Assembly (NCBI GenBank): GCA_020073445.1
Contig: JAIQFE010000004.1
Location: 124,001-188,000, forward strand
From: Terriglobia bacterium
GTDB lineage: Bacteria; Acidobacteriota; Terriglobia; Bryobacterales; Bryobacteraceae
Length of the DNA: 64,000 nt
Direction of reading: 5' to 3'
The number at the start of each line of letters is the position of its first letter. The first letter of the stretch is position 1. The notes under the pieces are model-generated. The model had not been told where the DNA came from and did not search any database. It saw only the letters and a program-made list of their open reading frames with translations. Both the position numbers and the translations under genes were made by a program. Shown here one piece after another: positions 58,279 to 64,000 of the stretch.

Positions 58279-58787
58279 AGCAGAGCAAGCTCAACATCAA
58301 TCTGGACGGGCTAGAGGAGATTAAGCGTGAGGCAACGGGTTATCGGGCGCGGGTGGGCATTCTGGGCGGACACGCGGCGCGCACAGAAAACGGCATCAAT
58401 AACGCGGAGCTGGGCGTCATCCAGATGTTCGGCTCCATGACGAAGAACATCCCGCCGCGTGACTTTTTGTTGTTCCCACTGGAGCACAAAAAGCGCGAAC
58501 TGATTCGGTCACTCGGTACTGGCAGCATGAAAAACGCCTTTCAACGTGGTGATTACGAGCGGATGTTCGAACTGCTCGGGGTCAAGGCGGAAGAGATTAT
58601 CCAGCAAGCCTTTGAAACCGGAGGTTTCGGCCGGTGGCCTGCCAATAAACCGTCAACCATTGCAAGCAAGGGCAGCTCGGCGCCCCTGATTGATACCGGC
58701 CAGCTGCGGCGCGCCATTACAAGCGATGTCGTTACGAAGAGTGGCATTCCCGCAACAGTCGTGCAGAAAAGCTATGCGGAGGCGTGA
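58275..58787 (+). CDS. Tail completion/morphogenesis protein (putative)
   Basis: A 170-residue protein: YRARVGILGGHAARTENGINNAELGVIQMFGSMTKNIPPRDFLLFPL, and GSSAPLIDTGQLRRAIT, typical of virion morphogenesis (Mu gpG/HK97 gp10-type) proteins. Confidence 0.7.
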   Translation: MKQSKLNINLDGLEEIKREATGYRARVGILGGHAARTENGINNAELGVIQMFGSMTKNIPPRDFLLFPLEHKKRELIRSLGTGSMKNAFQRGDYERMFELLGVKAEEIIQQAFETGGFGRWPANKPSTIASKGSSAPLIDTGQLRRAITSDVVTKSGIPATVVQKSYAEA

Positions 58788-59149
58788 TGGCTTTGCCGCT
58801 GAACAAGATTTCTGGAATGCCCCGTGTGGGTGCAGCTTTTGCCGGGTGGCAAAACAAAATCGAATTGCTGAAGAGATCGCAAACCGTGGTCGATGGGCTG
58901 GTGCAATCTATCGATTCGCCTTTTTCATTCACGGGCGTTATGCAGCCTCTGTCGCCGAATCAGATCGAGCTGAAGCCGGAAGGCCAGCGCGCTTTCGAAT
59001 GGCTCCAGATCCATTGCACGTCCGGGCCGCTGAACCTCGACCCGAACGACCGAATCTTCTTTAACGAAAAGCTCTACAAGATCATGGCGCAGAACGATTA
59101 CAGTCTGAACGGCTATATCGAATACCACGCTATCCAGGATTCGGCATGA
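58787..59149 (+). CDS. Head-tail adaptor protein (putative)
   Basis: A 120-residue protein: FTGVMQPLSPNQIELKPEGQRAFEWLQIHC, ending LNGYIEYHAIQ. GGAGG four bases before the ATG at 58787 decides the start. Overlaps the next gene by 4 bases. Confidence 0.62.
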   Translation: MALPLNKISGMPRVGAAFAGWQNKIELLKRSQTVVDGLVQSIDSPFSFTGVMQPLSPNQIELKPEGQRAFEWLQIHCTSGPLNLDPNDRIFFNEKLYKIMAQNDYSLNGYIEYHAIQDSA

Positions 59150-59979
59150 ACAAGCTGGCTTCCCAGATCATTGTCGACATCCTCCAAAGGGCCATGAAGT
59201 TGCCGGCCAACAGCGTTTGGCTGCGCGATCAAAACCGGGTGATCCCTCAGGATCAGGCGCTTTACATCAGCGTCGGGCTGGTGAATTCATACGTCCTGTC
59301 GAATCAGACCTACATCCGGGACGGCGCGCCGCTCAATACCTGGGACCAGCTCGGACAGCAATACGATACGCCGCCAGACGGATATGACGTGCCGGGCCGG
59401 GTTTGGGATGCGGGACAGGATTACGACGCCCAGCAGGGCATGAATTATGACGGTAACCCGGTGGAGAACTTCGATCAGCCGGATCAGACCTTCGACGTGC
59501 CCGGCGAAACCTGGGATGCCAAACAGAACGCCACGACGGAGGTCAACCGGCTTCAGGTTCGAGAAGATATCCAGATCGATATCTGGTCCAAGGGGAATCA
59601 GGCGATCTTCCGGAATTGGGAGGTTGTTGCGGCTCTGCAGGGGATCTATTCCCAGCAACAGCAGGAACTGATCAACTTCAAGATCATGCGTCTTCCGAGG
59701 GGGATGTTTAACACCTCGTCGGCCGAGGGGCCGTCTCAGCTCAATCGATACACCATTACAATTTCCTGCTTTGTGTGGTATGTGAAAGAAACTCTTCTCA
59801 CCAGCGATGGGGGCGATTATTATGACGACTTCCATCAGCGGGTGGACGACTACAAGACCATAGGAAGCCAGCCGCCCTACCAATACGACCAAGGTGACAA
59901 TTTCGACCAGGGTCAGCCTTACGACCAGAAGCCGCCGTTAATACAGTTTGAGATCAACCAGCAGGGGATTCAGCCATGA
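59146..59979 (+). CDS. Tail terminator-like protein with aromatic-Asp repeat insert
   Basis: A 277-residue protein. The flanks look like tail terminator (VNRLQVREDIQIDIWSKGNQ); residues 66-124 hold nine [W/Y/F]-Asp pairs, about seven residues apart, and a second short set near the end (QYDQGDNFDQGQPYDQ). The insert is not known to me in relatives. Confidence 0.6.
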   Translation: MNKLASQIIVDILQRAMKLPANSVWLRDQNRVIPQDQALYISVGLVNSYVLSNQTYIRDGAPLNTWDQLGQQYDTPPDGYDVPGRVWDAGQDYDAQQGMNYDGNPVENFDQPDQTFDVPGETWDAKQNATTEVNRLQVREDIQIDIWSKGNQAIFRNWEVVAALQGIYSQQQQELINFKIMRLPRGMFNTSSAEGPSQLNRYTITISCFVWYVKETLLTSDGGDYYDDFHQRVDDYKTIGSQPPYQYDQGDNFDQGQPYDQKPPLIQFEINQQGIQP

Positions 59980-61451
59980 CCACAAACGTCCTTCCGGTCA
60001 GCAATGTAATCAACGTCACGATTACCACGACCCCCTCCGGTTTGACCGAGAAGAACGTTAACAGCTTGGCACTTTTCACACAGGACCAGCCCCTCAACCT
60101 TGAGCAATTCGGCATCTATATCAGTGCCGCGCAGGTCGCCTCGAACTATGGGACCAATAGCAAAACGGCCCAGATGGCGAATGCCGTTTTCTCACAGGTG
60201 CCGAACGTCCTTAGCGGTAACGGCCGTCTGGTAATTGTGCCGATGCTGGGCGCGGTATCCGCGACGCATGGCAATGTTCAAACCCCTAATATCTCTGCGA
60301 ATCTTTCCTCCATCATCGCGGTTACGAATGGCAACTTGCGCGTTACAATCGACGGCGTTGTCACCAATGTCGGCAATCTGAACTTCACGAATTGTGTTAC
60401 TTGGTCGGATGTCGCGGCGGTGCTGCAGGCAGGCATTCAGGACGCGCTGGTAACAGCACTGACGAACGGATTGCAGTTCACCAGCAAGAAGGTAGGAACC
60501 TCTTCGACCGTTGCTCTGGGCACGTATGCCGGGGGCGGCACGGATCTGAGCGGCGCCGGTTACCTCAACGCGGCCGGGGAGACAGCCACGGCTGGCGCCA
60601 ACAGCTCTGGCGAAACGGTTCTCCAATGCCTTGCGCGCACGAGCGGCCTTGTTGGATATGTGCCGATCATGTCGACGCTTGACCTTGAAGACGCGGCGAT
60701 TGTCGCCGTTGCAACGGGAATTCAGGCTCAAGACAATATGTTCTTCCAGCACTGCGCCTCAACGCAGGACATTCTCGGCGTTTGCACAACGATTGCTCAA
60801 TCCGCGGACACCAAGACGCGCATGCTGCTCTATACCCCGAGCCTGCATGATGCGAACCTCTTCAAGGCTGCCTATGCCGGGCGCGCTTGCAGCGTGGATT
60901 TTACCGGCAGCAACACCAGCCAAACCATGAACCTGAAGCAACTGGCGACGATCACGCCGGACACGGGGATTTCGGAAACCTTCTACATCGAAGCACAAAC
61001 AGCCGGATGCGATCTCTATGTCAGCTATGACGGCGTTCCCTCCGTGGTGTCGAATGGCGGCAACGATTTCTTCGACAATCCATATTCGGACCTGGCCCTG
61101 AAGTTCTATCTCGAAACGGCGGGCTTCAACTATCTTCGCCAAACCAACACCAAGGTGCCGCAGACGGAACCGGGCATGAACGGGCTGAAAGACGCCTATC
61201 GGAAGATCTGCAACCAATTCGTCATCAATGGCGAAATAGCGCCGGGCGCATGGAACAGCTCCGAGACCTTCGGCGATCCGGCACTGTTCAACAAGAACAT
61301 CATGAACACCGGCTTCTACATTTACAGCCAGCCGGTCGCCCAACAGAATTCAGTGGACCGCGAAGCCCGTAAGGCTCCGTTGGTCCAGATCGCAATCAAG
61401 CGCGCTGGCGCAATTCATTCGGGCAACGTCATTGTGCTCGTGAACTCGTAA
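59976..61451 (+). CDS. Tail sheath protein (DUF3383)
   Basis: A 491-residue DUF3383 sheath: NVTITTTPSGLTEKNVNSLALFT, GIYISAAQVASNYG, and C-terminal FYIYSQPVAQQNSVDREARKAPLVQIAIKRAGAIH. Contractile sheath of myoviruses. Four-base overlap with the previous gene. Confidence 0.88.
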   Translation: MTTNVLPVSNVINVTITTTPSGLTEKNVNSLALFTQDQPLNLEQFGIYISAAQVASNYGTNSKTAQMANAVFSQVPNVLSGNGRLVIVPMLGAVSATHGNVQTPNISANLSSIIAVTNGNLRVTIDGVVTNVGNLNFTNCVTWSDVAAVLQAGIQDALVTALTNGLQFTSKKVGTSSTVALGTYAGGGTDLSGAGYLNAAGETATAGANSSGETVLQCLARTSGLVGYVPIMSTLDLEDAAIVAVATGIQAQDNMFFQHCASTQDILGVCTTIAQSADTKTRMLLYTPSLHDANLFKAAYAGRACSVDFTGSNTSQTMNLKQLATITPDTGISETFYIEAQTAGCDLYVSYDGVPSVVSNGGNDFFDNPYSDLALKFYLETAGFNYLRQTNTKVPQTEPGMNGLKDAYRKICNQFVINGEIAPGAWNSSETFGDPALFNKNIMNTGFYIYSQPVAQQNSVDREARKAPLVQIAIKRAGAIHSGNVIVLVNS

Positions 61452-61461
61452 GGGGGATTGA

Positions 61462-61917
61462 ATGACGACCTACACCGTAACTTCAAACGATACCCTCGTC
61501 CTGAACGGGAACGTGTTTAACGATCTGGCAACAGATGACGTGACCACAATCACTTTCCCGAACGATCTGGTCAACATGAAGACCGGCAAGAACGGCAATA
61601 CGATCATGGCCCAGAATCAGCAGGGCTTTAACGCCAATCTCGCTCTTCGGGTCATGCGCGGAAGCACGGATGATCAGGTCCTGGAAAGCATCCTCGCTGC
61701 CTCGTTGAATGATTTCCCGTCCACGGCACTTCTCGCGGGCTCTTTTGTAAAGCGCCTCGGTGACGGCCAAGGCAACGTCATTAATGACGTTTACACGCTG
61801 GCCGGTGGCGTCATCTCAAAGATGGTCGAGGGCAAGGAAAACGTCGGTGGGGACGTTATGCAAGCTGAAGCGGTTTACAACATCAAGTTCGCCAACGCTG
61901 TCCGGGTAATCCAGTAA
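61462..61917 (+). CDS. Tail tube protein (DUF3277)
   Basis: A 151-residue tube: YTVTSNDTLVLNGNVFNDLATDDV, FPNDLVNMKTGKNGNTIMAQNQQG, LAASLNDFPSTALLAGSF. Matches DUF3277 tube proteins. The last base is shared with the next ATG. Confidence 0.85.
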   Translation: MTTYTVTSNDTLVLNGNVFNDLATDDVTTITFPNDLVNMKTGKNGNTIMAQNQQGFNANLALRVMRGSTDDQVLESILAASLNDFPSTALLAGSFVKRLGDGQGNVINDVYTLAGGVISKMVEGKENVGGDVMQAEAVYNIKFANAVRVIQ

Positions 61918-62318
61918 TGAATCAATTCACCGGACCATCGGGCGCCAATATCATCATCCAAGCTGCGCCTTGGCCGGATGCCAAGAAACTGAAGATGGCC
62001 GTGGAGCGCGAAGCGGCTGGCGCGGGGATTAATCTACTGGACCTCAAAAGCGATGCTTCTGGCATCGTGAGCGCAATTCTCCGGGTTGATGGCGCGGACG
62101 CGGTGGATGCAGCTCTATGGCCCTGTCTGGCGCGCTGCCTGCGCGGCGGTCAGAAGATCACAGAGCAGACCTTCGATGATCCCGAGGCCAGGAAAGATTA
62201 TTACGAGATCGTGATCGAGTGCATGAAGGTCAACTTCGGCCCTTTAGTGGAGAGCCTGGCTTCAAAGTTGCCGTTTCTTCAGGCCAAGCCAAGCGAAACT
62301 ACCCCAACGTCACCATAG
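61917..62318 (+). CDS. Tail assembly chaperone, short form
   Basis: A 133-residue protein: WPDAKKLKMAVEREAAGAGINLLDL, DAADAALWPCL-type helix, GPLVESLASKLPF. Tail chaperones bind tape measure protein. A slippery site at 62240-62246 lets part of ribosomes shift -1 and extend it. Confidence 0.75.
   Translation: MNQFTGPSGANIIIQAAPWPDAKKLKMAVEREAAGAGINLLDLKSDASGIVSAILRVDGADAVDAALWPCLARCLRGGQKITEQTFDDPEARKDYYEIVIECMKVNFGPLVESLASKLPFLQAKPSETTPTSP
62240..62246 (+). promoter_or_regulatory. -1 frameshift slippery heptamer CCCTTTA
   Basis: C CCT TTA in the chaperone's frame fits X XXY YYZ. Re-pairing to CCC TTT leads into the -1 frame, which stays open to 62497. Confidence 0.65.
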
Positions 62319-62497
62319 ACAATGAGGATCTGTTCCTCGCGGTTCGTCTCGCCAAAGCCGGATACTGCGGCGGGGACGTGGCGCAAGTCCTCCTCATGCC
62401 CGTCGATCTGTTTTGCGCGGTCGTGGATTACGAAGCCTTTGAAGCAGCGTATGAAAGAGAGTACATTGCGCTGAACAGAGACGGGGATTCGCAATGA
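62246..62497 (+). CDS. Tail chaperone frameshift extension
   Basis: In the -1 frame from AGT at 62246, 83 residues: ... NEDLFLAVRLAKAGYCGGDVAQVLLMPVDLFCAVVDYEAFEAAYERE. Fusion length is about 193. An independent start at 62219 in this frame is less likely. Confidence 0.7.
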   Translation, partial: SGEPGFKVAVSSGQAKRNYPNVTIDNEDLFLAVRLAKAGYCGGDVAQVLLMPVDLFCAVVDYEAFEAAYEREYIALNRDGDSQ

Positions 62498-63660
62498 ATA
62501 TCGGCGAGCTTTTTGTCAGCCTCGGCTTCGATGTCGATGAACAGAAGCTAAAGGACTTCGACGAAGGCGTCCGGTCGCTCGAAAAACACATGCTCAGCCT
62601 GACCGCTGTCGCAACAGGCTCGGTGATCGGGCTCGATGTCTTCCTGACGCGAGTTGCCGACCGGGCCACTGCGATGAAGCAGTTTGGCGATCAGACCGGA
62701 TATTCTACGCAGGCCCTGCAGGAATGGGCGCTGGTCATCAATCGAACCAATCCTCTGATCAACGTCGAACAGGCGCAGGAAAAGTACAAGGCGTTCACCG
62801 AATACATCAAGAACATCAATTGGGGCGCTGGTGGGGGGAATATCCTTTCGCAGCTCGGGGTGGACTACATCCCCGGCGCGGACCCGGCCCAGTATCTTGA
62901 AAAGCTCAGTCAGCGTTTGCCGGACTTCATCGCCCGGTACGGTCGTGCGCGCGCCGGGATGCTGCTGGATCAGATCGGCCTCGGCGCGGGAGCAATAGAC
63001 GCTCTTCTTACGACGGCACAACAGCGCAAGAATATGACCGCTGGTCTCGTCATTGATGATCGCGAGCTATCGCATCTCGACCAGGTCAATCGTAAGCTGG
63101 CGGAACTAACACAGCGCTGGGAAAAGTTTGAAGCGGATCTGATGGACCGCTGGGCCGATCCGCTGATTGAAGGAATGGACAAGATAGAACGCGGCATGGA
63201 GAAATGGCTTCCGAAGATCAATGATGTCGCACAAGCCATCGGCGGATGGAAGCTGATCGGTGAAACTGTACTTGGCTTTTATGCCGGACGCTGGCTCATT
63301 GGAATGTTGATGGCTATTGGGCAGGTTACCCTCGCGGCGGAGTCACTGACCGCGGCTCTCGTTCCTGCGTTGGGCGTTGCGGCAGGGACGCTCGGCGTCG
63401 GCGCGGGTGTTGGGTATCTCGGCGCAAACTATCTGGACAAGAAAACTGGATGGGCGCAGAAGTTCGCAGACTGGGCATACCCAGTGCGGGATTATCATGC
63501 CGGGCAGCGCGGAAACAGCACCAACAGCCTGACGCAGCACATTCACAGTACGGCCGATCCTGGCGCGGTTGGCCGGGAAGCCGCGCGCATGTGGGACGAG
63601 TGGTTTCAGAAGCAGCTTAACAATACGGATGCCGGCATAAATCTGGGAGTGCCCTACTGA
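62494..63660 (+). CDS. Tape measure protein (short)
   Basis: A 388-residue tape measure: coiled N-terminus (ELFVSLGFDVDEQKLKDFDEGVRSLEKH), FGDQTGYSTQALQEW, a hydrophobic region near 275-320, soluble end. Using ~1.5 A per residue it implies a tail near 55-60 nm, short for a myovirus. Confidence 0.8.
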   Translation: MNIGELFVSLGFDVDEQKLKDFDEGVRSLEKHMLSLTAVATGSVIGLDVFLTRVADRATAMKQFGDQTGYSTQALQEWALVINRTNPLINVEQAQEKYKAFTEYIKNINWGAGGGNILSQLGVDYIPGADPAQYLEKLSQRLPDFIARYGRARAGMLLDQIGLGAGAIDALLTTAQQRKNMTAGLVIDDRELSHLDQVNRKLAELTQRWEKFEADLMDRWADPLIEGMDKIERGMEKWLPKINDVAQAIGGWKLIGETVLGFYAGRWLIGMLMAIGQVTLAAESLTAALVPALGVAAGTLGVGAGVGYLGANYLDKKTGWAQKFADWAYPVRDYHAGQRGNSTNSLTQHIHSTADPGAVGREAARMWDEWFQKQLNNTDAGINLGVPY

Positions 63661-64000
63661 TGGCTGATCAGCTCGATGCCCTCATCGCAGAGTTTCAGAA
63701 CTACGTCGTTTCTCCGTTGAATGCCTTCGGCCTGGGCGGCTTCGTGTTCGACGTGGCGGGAGAAAGTATCGCTCATCTGTCAGCGGACATCACGGATCAC
63801 TATACCGAAGATAACCGCGCGCTTCAGGATCACATTGCAATCAAGCCCAAACGCATCACCCTGAAAGGATATGTAGGCGAGCTGGTCTATTACGGTGACG
63901 GCACGAACGGACCTACGATCCTGCAACAGGCCGTTCAAAAGCTCACCGTCCTGTCGCAGTTTCTTCCGACTCTTAGCTCGTCGGCAACTCAGATACAGGA
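63660..64000 (+). CDS. Tail baseplate/hub-region protein, cut by the window end
   Basis: First 113 residues visible: MADQLDALIAEFQNYVVSPL, ADITDHYTEDNRALQDHIAIKPKRITLKGYVGELVYYGDG, as in the tail proteins that follow tape measures (DUF6046-like). TGATG overlap with the tape measure stop. The end is missing. Confidence 0.65.
   Translation, partial: MADQLDALIAEFQNYVVSPLNAFGLGGFVFDVAGESIAHLSADITDHYTEDNRALQDHIAIKPKRITLKGYVGELVYYGDGTNGPTILQQAVQKLTVLSQFLPTLSSSATQIQ

Larger units (their letters stand above)
38890..64000. mobile_element. Prophage (contractile-tailed), left part
   Basis: From the tRNA fragment rightwards, host gene families stop and phage genes begin: recombination, terminase, portal, capsid, sheath and tape-measure genes in canonical order. 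The window ends inside the tail operon, so the size is at least 25 kb. Integrase, repressor, lysis and intact tRNA are not seen and should lie to the right. Confidence 0.88.

Overview
The first ~38.9 kb looks like a chromosome of an Acidobacteriota bacterium, probably close to Bryobacterales/'Solibacter'. The pointers are a duplicated-orphan-permease (ADOP) ABC protein, a DUF1592 + DUF1552 + ankyrin locus, an Oar-like TonB-dependent receptor with an N-terminal carboxypeptidase-regulatory domain, DUF6152, and several copies of a secreted 'DGKPNLSGVW' family. From ~38.9 kb to the right edge lies a prophage with a contractile tail; it continues beyond the window. All family calls come from reading motifs by eye; no database was searched.

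Host layout. 0-7.5 kb is an envelope and stress neighbourhood: a SpoIIE/PP2C phosphatase divergent from a Na+/H+ antiporter, an AI-2E permease with an extra C-terminal domain, a DksA-like zinc protein, a two-BON lipoprotein, a collagen-like lipoprotein and a run of tiny genes including DUF2934. 7.5-19 kb is one leftward exopolysaccharide operon: NusG-like antiterminator, ribbon-helix-helix-like protein, Wza-like export protein, Wzc-like tyrosine autokinase, FkbM methyltransferase, Wzy-like polymerase, two glycosyltransferases, methyltransferase, WecG/TagA transferase, WbaP initiating transferase, and PilZ at the end. 19-33 kb holds ankyrin, DUF1552, HicAB toxin-antitoxin and DUF1592 genes, the ADOP permease and the secreted family. 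33-38.2 kb groups ModA, a TonB-dependent receptor and an XRE regulator fused to a molybdate-binding-like domain, suggesting an oxyanion uptake module. A 50-residue protein that is only signal peptide plus sorting signal closes the host part.

Prophage layout. The left edge is marked by the 3' half of a tRNA-Arg(TCT) gene (38890-38934), the expected attL of insertion into a tRNA. Next comes a defence and counter-defence arm: an XRE protein with a two-gene type II Thoeris system (TM-macro ThsA and TIR-like ThsB), an Eco29kI-like GIY-YIG endonuclease convergent with an amino-type DNA methyltransferase, and an ArdC antirestriction protein. A leftward recombination operon follows (Ref-like nuclease, DUF669-like protein, Sak4-like ATPase and small genes), then a divergent promoter region with a Cro-like gene and short early genes. 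A ~620-base non-coding interval precedes the late operon: TerS, TerL, portal, DUF551, MuF-like protein, protease with nested scaffold, decoration protein, capsid, connectors, DUF3383 sheath, DUF3277 tube, frameshifted tail chaperone, a short tape measure and a cut-off baseplate/hub-region gene.

No integrase, CI repressor, lysis gene or rRNA was seen. An integrase and the intact tRNA-Arg are expected to the right of base 64000.
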